A stretch of DNA of 64,000 bases, from positions 21,922,355 to 21,986,354 of the forward strand of contig CM055877.1 of assembly GCA_029582165.1 (NCBI GenBank). Direction: 5' to 3'. Of this stretch, positions 33,839-45,049 are shown one piece after another. The notes below the pieces were generated by a model. The model did no database searches and was not told where the DNA came from. It saw only the letters and a program-made list of their open reading frames with translations. The position numbers were made by a program, and so were the translations under genes. The DNA comes from Portulaca oleracea. Lineage: Eukaryota > Streptophyta > Magnoliopsida > Caryophyllales > Portulacaceae. Position 1 is the stretch's first letter. The number at the start of each line of letters is the position of its first letter.

Positions 33839-36028
33839 TGGCCATTTGGGCTGCTGCACAACAGTTAGACACCCTTATTCGATCTTTTGGGATATTTTTA
33901 GGGGTGTTCACTTAACCCAACTATATATTTCTACCTCCAAGTGTTATAAGCTAATTAAACAATTTTTTTGGGCATAGACACCCCTGGGCTACCTACAAAT
34001 CTGCACTTGATGTTGATCCATGAATCATGTTAATTTTGGCAACATCAACTGCAAGGAGTATGACAGAAGGAAATTCGACTTTCATGTCAAAACTTAGTTT
34101 ATGTATTGCGGACCTTCTTTATAATCGTATGACCAATGTCCTTGACTTATCTTCATCAACGTCCTCGGACCGACAAGGAGGGATTTCTACATGCATAAGT
34201 CACACTCAGAAATCACTCATTGGTTTCCTACAACTTTTCTCTCGATTTCTCACTTGGAATTGAATGAATATTTTTGGTTTAGGTCATGAGGATATGTATA
34301 GCCTACTTGTGGATTTCCTTCCTTATTGGTGGTCAACAGCTATATGACTTGAATTGCTGTCCTCTATTTCTTGATAGGAAATCATCCTAATTCTTTCCTT
34401 CTTGACACTCTGACTTCTACCAATATGTACGCTTTCCATACTTCTTCTAGTGAAATATTGTACAATCATACTTGCGTCTAGGATTCGTATATCAAACATA
34501 TATTAAGGATTTTGGATACAATGGAGCACAAGATACTTTTCTTGCTTGCTTTCGTAATTTTGTCTTCCATATCAAAACTCCGTGTGAAGTCCTTGTCAAC
34601 GCTCCGTGTGAGCTCCTTGGTGATTATAGAGGTAATGTCTTTAATCCTTGTACCAATACTAGGGTTTGTCAATTCAAAATACTACAGAATGTTATGTTAG
34701 TCTGTTTTTTGTCAAATCAACTTGGACTGAGGCAAAAATCAAGTTGTACTTCAGCCGAGCTTTATCTGATTTTGTATTCTTTAGTTTATGTAAATGGTCA
34801 TTGATGGATTCCACAAAGTCATTAGATCTTTTATGTATGTATTAAGGGAATAACATGACAATAATTGAAGTTGATGAACATTATATGGAACCATTTGTGG
34901 TGTAGAACCTATTCATCTACTCAGTAGAGTCCTACTCTGTGTTATTCAAAGCCAACCATGAGCCTTCGTGGAACTACTAGGCCACAGTTAGTGTGGTGAG
35001 GTGCAAGCCTTGTACCCAAGCTTGTTAGAATTGGGATCCTAAAACCCATCCGCCAACCTAACCTAGCCCACTTCAATTACTAGCCTAAACGTCCTAAGAA
35101 AACCCCACCTATAGTGCCCACCGATGGACCCATGTTGAATGACACTACACCAAGGTCATCTCATAATCTAGCTATCAAGGCTTGACCAGGCATCCCATTA
35201 GTCTGTCAACAATTTCTTGTTTATCCTCCCCAGTACACCTTACTAAGTAGCCTTTATTGAGAAGAATCTAAGAATAAACTGCACCAAATATTCAACTAGA
35301 GGCCGCCCCCAAAAGGGTATGACTCGAAAAACTGACATCTTCAATGTGGCTGCAAATGTCAATGCTACGAATAACAGTGCAATATACTAACTTAAGTTCG
35401 ACATAGTGGTCGACATAATGTTGCAAAATGCAAACACTATGAATGTAAATAACAGTGAGAGTCACTATGGCATCTGCATGGGCATGACTTTGTTATATGG
35501 GGCAAGTTTTGACCCTTCAAATGACCCCAACAAGTACAACTTGGTTAATCCAATCAAAAAGAACATTGTTCCTTTAAATTCCTTATGGGTCGACTGCTAT
35601 CAGGTTGCAAGCTGACAACCATAGGGTTTGATTGTTCCATTTCCACCTTGAGTCACACTTCTTTATGGGAATGGGTGTTGTGTTTGAAGAAGGGGTTGCC
35701 AGTGTGGGTGACTTCCGATCTCCATCATGGGGTCTTGTCTAACCAAACAAATTACCAATCCCTAACTTCAAAAGGGATTCTTTCGACTCCTTGAATGACC
35801 CATCTTACTCTTTGAGCGGGGAGAAATTTGGACACAATAAGAATGCCAAAGACACATGTGTATGAATAAACAAACATAGATTGTGTTATAATAAATATAC
35901 ACATTTGTATGTTATTATGTACCTGTTATTCCATTGAAAATTGAATCACAGAAAACGTAATTAATTACTGTTTTGCTTGAAGGTCGGATTATTGTGATAT
36001 CCATACATGTAGTTGAATACATGAATTA
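33836..36028. other. Intergenic DNA downstream of the MADS gene
   Basis: No feature I can support. A small frame at 35406-35615 and several near 34480-34800 have no recognisable motif and no neighbouring exons. The part nearest 36028 is the 3' flank of the MADS-box gene; no AATAAA was found on the minus strand in the first 200 bp. Confidence 0.45.
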
Positions 36029-38806
36029 TTACATATTGAGTTGTGGGATTTTAGTGCCATAGTTGGGTGTAGTAGTGCTGCTGGAGTCAGCAGCAGTAGA
36101 AGCATTGTCTTCATCATTCGCGCACTGGACCTGTGTGGGTCCTCCTTCAGCCTGGTACCTTGTAACCATGGGTGATGTACTTGCAGGTGCCCCTCCCACA
36201 TCCTGCACGCCCCCATCATAACAATGATAAATATATGTGGATGGATATGTTACACATTTTCGCTTGTTGCCTAATAAAAAGCACTAAATGACTCATTTTC
36301 ACTTGTTTCCTAATAGAATGCACCGAGTAATGAGTAAAGTAAACTTAGAAAAACCTTGATGAGGGTAGGGGAAGGGAATGGAGCATCTGATTGCATTAAA
36401 TCGGAAAAAAGCTCAGTAGACGTATAAGTCTGATGCCAAGGTGGAAGGCTTCCAGCCTCTGCTTCATCATGATGATGATGTTGGACTTGTTGTTGATGTT
36501 GTTGTTGATTCGGAAGACATCCTGTTGCATTTACCATCTGATTTTGGCTTTCCTCTACGCTTAAATTCATGGCACTCCTGCTTTGTCCATGGCTCAATGT
36601 TTCATACATTGCTGCTACTCCTGCCCCTGAAGATTGGTTTGCCCTTCATTTTCAAATCATTAAACACACTTACAACTTTTATTTTTTCGCAATTCCTCTG
36701 TTACAAATATTGATAGTGCATGTCCTTCCTAGCAAGATCGACAAGTAGACAATCTTATCCCGACAGACATCCATGCCTGCCACTAGACTTTAAAAATTAG
36801 ATTATTCAGCCAAATTTCGAATCATGTTACAATAGGTTGATGGACTATATTCATCGGATAAGGTCATTCATGAGGTCTTCCAACAGTCAAGGTAATCAAA
36901 TTGATCATTAAATATATCCAATCTAACTAGGGAGTGCTTAATGTTCAATTTTCATTAAGACATTAACAAAAGTTTAGACTAGACACTTTCAGAAGGTTTA
37001 CCTCATAGCAATAGGATTAATAGAGGAATCAAACATCTGGGATTGGTTCTGACCATTTTCAGGCAGCCAACCCATGACGTCGTGATGATCAAATGATGTC
37101 GACATCCCTTCGTTCGAATCCAAAAAAATCTTTTGAATTATAAACATCAATAGAAACAGTCAATCCAGTGTTATTATAGCTTGTGTAAAATAGATTTACA
37201 ACTAAACTTCAGTACTTAATTCTTTTTTTAAATACCTGCATGCTTGAAGCGTCATACGTTGGCAAGTGATTGCTCAGTAAATATTTCTACAAAGAAGGAA
37301 ATGAGTTATTTCAGAATCATTAATTGTAACATTCTATTCCATCTTTCACGAGGGCATCAAGCCAAACATTAATGAAAACCAATCCTATACTCTATTTCTA
37401 GTGATCATGAAGAATACTAAGTACGCACCTTTCTTTGCGTGACTTGTGATAAAGTATCTGTGAGAGTTTTTTCTGACGATTCTAACTCTGCCATTGATGT
37501 AAAACTTGATGGATCAGGCTCGTATATTCTGTAAGTAATTTCCAAATTCTTTTTTTAAAAAAATCATAATGAGATCATTAAAGAGGAAGAATTGTAACTG
37601 AAAATCCAAAAAAAAAAAAAAAACGTTTGAAACCTTAATTGGTCTTCAACCATCTGAAGCTGGTGTTGCATATTACTCACTTCTTGTTGAAGCTCCTGCC
37701 AAGGCTTACATTGGCTGATTTTCAAGTTCATTTCAGATCTTACAATTATTTGGGAATCAAATTCGGGTTAAAGATCTCTTACCTCTAAACATGGGTTGGT
37801 AGATCCTGAAGGACTGCATTTGAAAATTTTATGTTGCTACAATCAGATAAGCATGGAAAACATAGACAAAGAACTCTAATTTAAAACCCAAAAAAAAAGG
37901 GCACATGCAAGATTATTACAAGTATTATGCACGTGTCCATAATCAACAAGCTTATTTAAGCAACACAATATAGTAATGTGCTATTTAAGAGTCAAAATTC
38001 GTTGATCCTTTTGGTGATTAAAAATTTGTATATGAAATACTTTAACTCCTTATCATTATGGTTGTATATGGCTGTGAGAGGGGAAGAAAGGGAACAAAGA
38101 GAGCTAACTTTGTAAGTTGAAGAGCAATGTCATTTTCAGCCTTGATATTTTTGAGCGTGTTAATCAAGTACTGCATGAACATATATAAAATACATGAAGG
38201 TTTAGGATAACTAAGTATGAAATCTTTTCCAACACCACAATTACAGTACACATTATGCATCAAATTAAAAATTTACCTCCCTATTATTGACGAAGCTTCC
38301 TCTGTCATGGTCTGGAAGATTTATGTAACGAGCAAGAACATCCTCGATTCTTCACCATTCAACTAGTTTTTGTTAATATATTGTAGCATTCAACATAGGT
38401 TCTCCTTTTTTAGTGATTGAAATAAGGCCAGTGTCACATATTTTGCATGAAATAATCTCATTTAAAATGAAGATTTATTCAGGTATATGGTGGAACAAGG
38501 CCAGTGTCACTTTCTTTAATGGCTTTCAATAATTAAAAAATATGGTCTAACAAAACCTGCAAACGAATAAAAGGGAAAAAACAGGGAAAGACAATTAATG
38601 AAGGATAAAATTCGGTAAGACCTCTTTCTTCCAGAAAAATGGCTAAGACGATCAGAAGGAGAAAACATGATGAGAGCGATATCAATGTCGCAAAGAATGG
38701 ACAGTTCATAGGCTTTCTTGATGAGTCCATTCCTACGCTTTGAGAATGTCACTTGACGATTTGTATTGTTCTCTATTCTTTTTATCTGTAGCTTAACCCT
38801 TCCCAT
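36029..38806 (-). CDS. AGL66-like: MIKC*-type MADS-box transcription factor (AGL66/AGL104 group)
   Basis: Ten exons join to 1155 nt, 384 residues, all with GT-AG introns and matching phases: 38622-38806, 38277-38349, 38109-38170, 37783-37813, 37634-37695, 37429-37528, 37236-37286, 37002-37129, 36355-36643, 36029-36202. The ATG opens [20 protein letters not shown], the MADS DNA-binding and dimerisation domain (residues 1-60), with the AGL66/104-type [19 protein letters not shown]. Residues 62-140 form the I and short K-like coiled-coil regions ([28 protein letters not shown]), then IYEPDP. The C-terminal part has [18 protein letters not shown] and a Gln/His-rich run. Arabidopsis AGL66 and AGL104 pair with AGL30/65/94 and control pollen maturation; the same role is inferred here. 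Length is somewhat above the ~335 of those two. No break is seen. Confidence 0.95.
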
Positions 38807-38937
38807 TCTTTAGCTACGTATTTTGCCTTAAATTTTCATCTATTTTTCCTCCCCCCAAAGCAAAACAAATCCAAATAATAAACCAAGGTTTCGAGGTTGC
38901 GGGAAAACAATCAAGTCAACTAGAATAATCCAATATC

Positions 38938-38938
<1 letters not shown>

Positions 38939-38988
<50 letters not shown>

Positions 38989-39012
38989 GCGAGAGAGAGA
39001 GAGAGAGAGAGA
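38939..39012. repeat. (GATA)n and (GA)n microsatellites upstream of the MADS gene
   Basis: (GATA)n spans 38939-38988 and (GA)n about 38991-39012. They begin 133 bp upstream of the MADS start codon, so on the gene's strand they read as TATC and TC repeats in the probable leader or core promoter. Confidence 0.95.
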
Positions 39013-39969
39013 TGGTACGAGGAAGTAGGAGAAAGAGGAGGATTATCATCCAACTAAGTAGGAGCAAACATTGAGCTTTTGAATAACAAACTATTGAATA
39101 GCCAGTGCCAAGTCAAGTTGATAACTAATTATTAAAACTTATAATTATTCTAAAAAATATGTCATTGAATTATCCAAATCCAACTTTAGTTTGTAAAAAA
39201 ACATAATTATATTTCAAAATAGTCATAAGAAATCTTGAATATCATATTTATATTCTTTGAAGCTTAAGATTAACCTTAGAATTTTTTAATAATTATGAGT
39301 GTTGTATAAACAAATTACTCTCTCGGTCCCAAAAAAAGATTAGTGCTTGTTTGACTAATGATGTCAAACTTTGTAAAGTTTGGTAGTTAGTTTATCAAAT
39401 TGTATGGCGAGTTATCGTATAATACTATCATTATTATATTTATGATGAAAGTATTTTTGCTTAAATATAACATTACAAGTCTTGTTAAGATAAAACATAA
39501 AAAGTTAATAGTTAAATCATTGCATTGAAGATTGTAAAAGAGCAAAGTGAACATCTTTTATGGGGACTGAGGTGGTATATAAATTGGTCTTTTATTATCT
39601 AAATACATTAGGTAAATTGGGAGGTATCTGTGGAAATTTCTTTTCATTTTATTGTTTATTTTCAATGCTTCAAATATACTTAGATTTTTTTTATTTAGTT
39701 TCATGGGCACAGTATATTAAATATATTTATTGATGACTATAATTAAAATAAAAATAATTTTAATTTTATTTATGATTTATAATCAACTGTGTCAGTTTGG
39801 AGTTAGCTTAGGAGTAACCAAGTCTCGCAAAGTCTTTGTAGCTTAGGAATTTTTATAGCTAGTCATGTATCAATATATATACTTATAGATAGATTCTACT
39901 ATTTCTTTTCTTTTCTCTTATTTTTTTGTTGGGGTGGGCGGGCATTGCGAGTGTTTCTTTCTTTGTCGT
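39013..39969. other. Upstream region of the MADS gene
   Basis: AT-rich with no ORF. Apart from the MITE and the microsatellites no element is recognised. The distal end abuts element D. Confidence 0.5.
39318..39575. mobile_element. Stowaway-like MITE
   Basis: It starts CTCTCTCGGTCCCAAAAAAAG and ends with the diverged inverse CTTTTATGGGGACTGAGGTGG, flanked by TA on both sides (39316-39317 and 39576-39577). Length 258 bp, AT-rich, no ORF. The terminal CTCCCTCYGTCCC-like word and TA target are typical of Tc1/mariner-derived Stowaway elements. It lies about 510-770 bp upstream of the MADS start codon. The right end is the weaker one. Confidence 0.6.
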
Positions 39970-42786
39970 TTCAGCTCAGAGGGAAGGGGTTTCATCTCAA
40001 CTGTGGTGGATGAAGGTGGTTCAGGCTCAACTATCTCAGGTTTGGTTTGAGATGCAAATAAAGATTCATATAGCGCATCACCAACAAACACATCAGAATC
40101 TCACAAAGAATTGAAATCATCAGGATTAGTTCCTAGTGCAGTCAACTCATAAGCAAAAGACACATAAACACAGTCAGGTTGCTCATTATCAACAAAATCA
40201 CTTACCCAATTAAGGTTACTCTTCTCATGCTCATCAAAACCTAAGGGTGACTTTTGCAGGTTAAAAATATTCAATTCCATAGACAAATTCCAAAGGTCAA
40301 TTTCATCCTACCATCCTTACAGTTAATCCAGGCATTAGAAGCAGCAAGGAAAGAGCGGCCTAGAATAACAGGAATCTCATCTCTAGTACTCTAAACTCTA
40401 GCGATTTCTAGTACTACAAAATCAACAGGAAACACAAAATCCCCAACCTTAATCAGAACATCCTCCACTACCTTCTTAGGTACTCTAGTGGACCTGTCAG
40501 CCAATTGCAATACCATCTTAGTAGGCTTTACTTCACCTAATCCCAGCATCTCAAACACATGTAAAGGCAAAAGATTCACACTAGCTCCTAGGTCAAGCAA
40601 TGCCCTTTCTATCAAACTATCACCTATGGTAATAGAGATAGTGGGGCATCCAGGGTCTTTCTACTTAATAGGCATTTGGTTCGATATAATAGAACTCACA
40701 TTCGTGGCTAGGAAAGCCTTCTTGGGCACCTGGGTGGCCCTCTTGGTAGTACAAAGCTCCTTAAGGAAGCAAGTATAAGGATGGATCTGTTGAATAGCAT
40801 CCAAAAGAGGGATGTTTACCTTAACCTAAGAAAAAGTCTCCCTAATTTTGTCCAGAAATTTTTTGTATTTGCTCCCCTTTAACCTCTGAGGGTAAGGTGG
40901 AAGGGGTTTGTAAGCCCCTTGAGATGGTGGACTAATCAAAGAGTCGGTTTTGGACAAGGTTTTGGTGTGGGGAGGCTCAACTGTAACAGTTGGCCTTCCT
41001 CCCTCTAACTCATCATCAACAGGCTCATCAATAGATTTATCAATCACAGTCATTTCATTACACACATCAGAAGATTTCAATTGCACTTTATTATCTATCT
41101 CTTTCCCAGAATGAAGAGTAATAACAACATTCAGACCTCTAACCTGACTAGGGTCGCAAGATGACGAACCTGAAGATTGCCCATTGGGATTTGCCTCAGG
41201 TTGCGCAGGAAAAGAGCCTCTATCTCTATTAGCTAACATCATTTGAGAGAATTGATCATTCATTTGTTTTAACACTTTCTCAATATCACTCTTTATGGAT
41301 TCCTTAACTTCTCTCAGGCTATTCTTTAATTCCCTTATTTCTCTCTCATTCCTATCCTCATTAGTATACTCGGGTGGAGGTCGGGTTTGGGCAATCTGGG
41401 GTTGGATAGGTGGCCCTCTAGGAGCTTAATAAGCTGCTTGGGGTGGTGGTCGATTATGAGGGGGAGGATTTCCTTGGAAACCCCCTCCCTGACTAGGTGG
41501 TCTCAACACATTTTGATTCTCGAGGCCATAAGAAAGTAAGGGGTGCTTGCGCATCCCCTGATGCTGGTAGGGTTGGTACTGGTAAGGCCTATGGTTATGA
41601 TGCATAACATTCACATTTTCAGTACTAGCAACCAATTGTTGAATATAAATAGGACAGGTAGAATAAACATGGTCAACACATTGGCATATGGCACATGACA
41701 CTGGTGGTGGGGGAACAAAAGCAGCAATCTGGTCATAAGAGTTAACCTGAGCACAGGTTTTAGGTTGTGAAACAGCTAATTGTTGTTGGGCTAAGGTTTT
41801 AATCATATTCTCAAGAGAAGCAAACCTTGCCTCATAACTTGTACTCTCACTCACAGCATGCACACCCCCTAGCATTAGACAATTGAGCACCTAAGGACTC
41901 ATCTCTAGTGGTTCCCCATTGCATTGTCCTTTCGGATATGCTCTCTAAGAACTCCCAGGCCTCATCAACAGTTTTGTCCATGAAACCCCCTGACATATTC
42001 ACTCTAGAGTGACTCTGGTCTCATGGTCAACACCCTCGTACACAATTTGACACAGTCATACCAAGTCAAGACCATTATGAGGGAATTGGGACAGCAAGTT
42101 TTTGAAACTTTCGAAAGCTTTCTAGTAAGGCTCTTCTATGTTCTGTCTAAATTTTAAAATCGAATTCCTTAGTTGAGTAGCTAAGGAGGTTGGAAAAAAC
42201 CTTTTCATGAAAACTTTTAGAAAACTGTCCTAAGAATTAATGGATTGAGGTTTGATGCTATACATCCACCGCATAGCGGTGTCCCTCAGAACAAAAGGTA
42301 AGTATTTTAGAATCACGTAATCTAATGGGACTCCTGGGGGAGTTATCATGCTAATGTACTCTTTGTACTCTGCGGTACATATCAATGCTAACCCAGTACC
42401 CGTGAACAGTGGTAGGTTCAGAGTGTAGTGCTGCCTAGGTCAAAGGTCACCCCTATAGGTAGGTTGGGAAGTACAAAACATGATGGTGGTGGGTCATAAG
42501 ATGGGTATAACTGGTTATAAAGGGTTACCCTAGGTGGAGGTGATGGTGCTTCTCCAGACATCATTCGTGATGCTACCGAGGGTTCCTCCTTCCTAACCAA
42601 TCTTTGACTACCACGACTACGAACCAAAACCTCAGGTTGATGTACTTTCCGTTCTTTCCTTGAAGTCTCAAATTTTTTTTTCAATTTTATAGAATTTTTT
42701 TTTTTGGGTTTTTGTTCTTGAACTAATCTAAGAAAGAAGTTAAACTATTAAAGAACAAACCAATAACCTAATCTATCAAATAACGC
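39970..42786 (-). pseudogene. Element D gag-protease
   Basis: Minus strand from ~42686: QLYPSYDPPPSCFVLPNLP, then a capsid-like region (42430-41900) with stops, a CX2CX4HX4C zinc knuckle (CAICQCVDHVYSTC, about 41652-41693), a Gln/Pro-rich stretch with MHHNHRP, a charged coiled stretch, GKEIDNKVQLK, and the aspartic protease with LLDLGASVNLLPLHVFEM near 40600-40540. At least half a dozen stops or shifts interrupt it. It preserves the gag middle that element B has lost and so is the best guide to the full family protein. It ends inside the linker, so no pol follows. Confidence 0.88.
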
Positions 42787-42788
42787 CA

Positions 42789-42806
42789 TCCACGGCAACG
42801 ACGCCA
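42789..42806 (-). promoter_or_regulatory. Primer binding site of element D
   Basis: On the minus strand it reads TGGCGTCGTTGCCGTGGA, two mismatches to the tRNA-Asp complement, one base after the LTR end. Confidence 0.87.
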
Positions 42807-42807
42807 T

Positions 42808-44156
42808 TGTTCGGTTGTGGTAATTTGGGGTTTAAAGTAGGGTTGTCGTATCCACAAGGATGGTGTGTTAGGTTTTCACGAAATTGGTTTGGTTTGGGTT
42901 TCAAATTGTTGGAAGGAGTAAATAATTTAAACTAGACTAATTATGCACAAAAAAAAATGGAAACTAAAGAAAACAAGAAATTAAAAACAAAACCTAACTA
43001 CTAAAACAAGAACAAGAAACTAAATAAGAAATCGAAAGCATAATCAAGAAAGTAATTAAAAACACTCAAGAACGATGAATTTGAAAACTGAATTAATTAC
43101 TGTAGTTAAGGAAAGAAAATTATACCTAGCATTCATTGTACTAATCTTGAATCTTCAAATCTTGAAATCTTGAATCTTTCTCACGAACAAACAAGAAAGG
43201 CGTGATTTGGATTACTAAGACTGCTCGAATCCTCACCTGAAGGGAGAATTCGAGGAACCTTAATCCTCCTCTTCACTAAAACTGGATTTTTGTGGAGCTA
43301 ATGCTAGAAAAACGGAAAAATAACCGAAAGAACACAAGAACTTTGAAGAAGAGAATTTCATTAATCTAGAAAAGTGCAATTACAATCGAGAACGAAAGAA
43401 AAGTTAGGGAAATTCATTCTAAACTTAGGTAAACTAAGGACTAATGCTCTTAAAATAAAACTAAATAAAAACTATGATATTTCTCTAAGATTTTATGATA
43501 AGGTCTTAAATAGAAAAGAATTGGAATAAGAATGAAAATAATAAAATTTCCCTCAAACCCTAATAACAGCCGCCGCGAAATTCCGGAGTTGTGTCGACTG
43601 GTCGCGGGCGCGACATGAGCAAGACTCGGTCGAATCTTGAGCTTTCGCGGGCGAGTCCAGCGTCTGCCCAGCATCGTCCGTCAGCTCTCAACATCAGGTC
43701 GCGGGCGCCCTGTACGTCGCGAGCGCGACAGGAGCATGACTCGGTCGAGTTGGCAGCTTTCACGGGCGAGTCCAGCGTCTGCCCAGCATCGTCCGTCAAC
43801 TCTCAACATCAGGTCGCGAGCGCGACATAATGGGTCGCGGACGCGACCCCTCCGTCAGTGGCTGGACTCGGCCGTTAGAAGCATGACTCGGGTGAGTCTT
43901 GAGTTTGTTCCGTTCCCCTGTTCTGCGCCAAACTGGAAATGAATTCTCGGTTTCGGTCCTCCTTGGTTCTCGACTCGGGTTGACTCGGGAAATCGCTTGG
44001 GATTCCCTAAAAACCTTCAATTAAGCTCAATTTCCTTCTAACTCCTTATTTTCGTACAAAACACAAAATTATCATATCTATTATGTAATTAAAGGTCTAA
44101 AATAAGCAAAACACCTTATAAAATGATATTAATTCGGCTCGGAACGAGACCGAACA
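42808..44156 (-). repeat. Element D 5' LTR
   Basis: The 1349 bp LTR begins (minus) TGTTCGGTCTCGTTCCGAGC and ends CACAACCGAACA. The tip forms the same hairpin as A and C with a different loop. Its U5-like end matches B, while the U3 has the palindrome cluster at 43601-43847 and a ~115 bp tandem duplication. Confidence 0.9.
43601..43847. repeat. Cluster of GTCGCG-NN-CGCGAC palindromes
   Basis: Four perfect 6+6 bp inverted repeats with a 2 bp spacer: 43601-43614 (GG), 43716-43729 (AG), 43813-43826 (AG), 43834-43847 (GA). They sit in a GC-rich island inside an otherwise AT-rich LTR. Two fall in a ~115 bp tandem duplication (GAGTCCAGCGTCTGCCCAGC at 43653 and 43768). Confidence 0.9.
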
Positions 44157-44189
44157 CATGACCATGTTGGTTAATGGCGGAGGCGCTTA

Positions 44190-44970
44190 GGAGATTTCCG
44201 TCTCCAAGAAGGATAACACTCCTCCTCCTCCTTTCTATAAGGCGTCAATGAATATACGAGAGTTTGATGACTTCATTTTGAATGTGGAGTCACACTTTGA
44301 TTCCAATGACATACTGGACAAAAGGAAGAAGGTAAACACCGCTTCCCGCTATTTTAAAGATGTTGCCTTAATATGGTGGCGACGCAGGTGTGAAGATGCC
44401 ACCACAAGCACATCCGATCCCATCGCTACTTGGGATCAACTTAAGAGGGAACTTAAAAGGCAATTCTATCCATAGGATGCCGAATTCGAAGCTCGCACTA
44501 GGCTTCGACACCTCCAACACAAGGATGGACGTATCCGGTAGTATGTCAAGGAGTTCCAAGAACTCATGCTGGAGATCAGCGAAATGAGTGCCAAGCACAA
44601 GTTGTTTATGTTCTTTGAAGGATTACAATCGTGGGCTAAGATGGAGCTGAAGCGACAAGGAGTAAATGATATCAATTCAGCAATTGTTGTTGCCGACACT
44701 CTGCCCGAACGTAGGCGAGAGTTCTCAAAGGGACCAATTAAGAAGCCAAGTAACAATGGCAAAGGTGGAAGAGATCTAGAAAAGTCTCCCAAGCGGGATT
44801 GACCCTTCAAAAGCCACGATAAGGACAAGGATAAAGGTTAAAAGGATGACGCTCCGAGGAGGTACTCATGCTTCGTATGCAATGGGCCACATCGGGTTGC
44901 CAACTGTCCTATGAGGGGAAAGATTGGCCCCCTCGTAAGGGAAGGAAAAAAAAGGAAGAGGAGAAGAGGA
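44190..44970 (+). pseudogene. Element E gag
   Basis: The capsid-type gag domain is recognisable (REFDDFILNVESHFDS, LIWWRRRCED, WDQLKRELKRQFYP). A stop (TAG at ~44473) follows FYP and a second lies within the next stretch, which continues with YVKEFQELMLEISEMSAKHK and FFEGLQSWAKMELKRQG. A zinc knuckle of the short CX2CX3HX4C form (CFVCNGPHRVANC, about 44872-44910) follows, then a frameshift in an A-rich run. It would have packaged the RNA. Confidence 0.85.
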
Positions 44971-45049
44971 TATCTTCTCTAAAATTCCTTAGCGTCATCC
45001 AAGATAAGGTCGAGGAAGGATCCTATGGGGCGCATGTATGTAAAGACAC

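Larger units (their letters stand above)
39970..44156 (-). mobile_element. Element D: truncated Athila-type element
   Basis: On the minus strand from 44156: complete 5' LTR, PBS, gag and protease, ending abruptly in the protease-RT linker at about 39970. No RT, integrase or second LTR follows. Protein and nucleotide sequence closely resemble element B (for example AAATAAAGATTCATATAGC near 40060 and near 26480). The right edge touches element E. Confidence 0.88.

Noticed and set aside
33622..33977. ORFs of alternating Ile and Tyr on both strands
   Set aside because: Produced by the (TA)n microsatellite.
35406..35615. 69-codon plus-strand ORF between repeats
   Set aside because: No recognisable motif, no exon context, and stops directly after; cannot be supported.
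40488..40778. 96-codon plus-strand ORF
   Set aside because: Antisense shadow of the element D protease.
43591..43942. Overlapping Arg- and Ser-rich ORFs on both strands
   Set aside because: Consequence of the GC-rich palindrome cluster in the D LTR.
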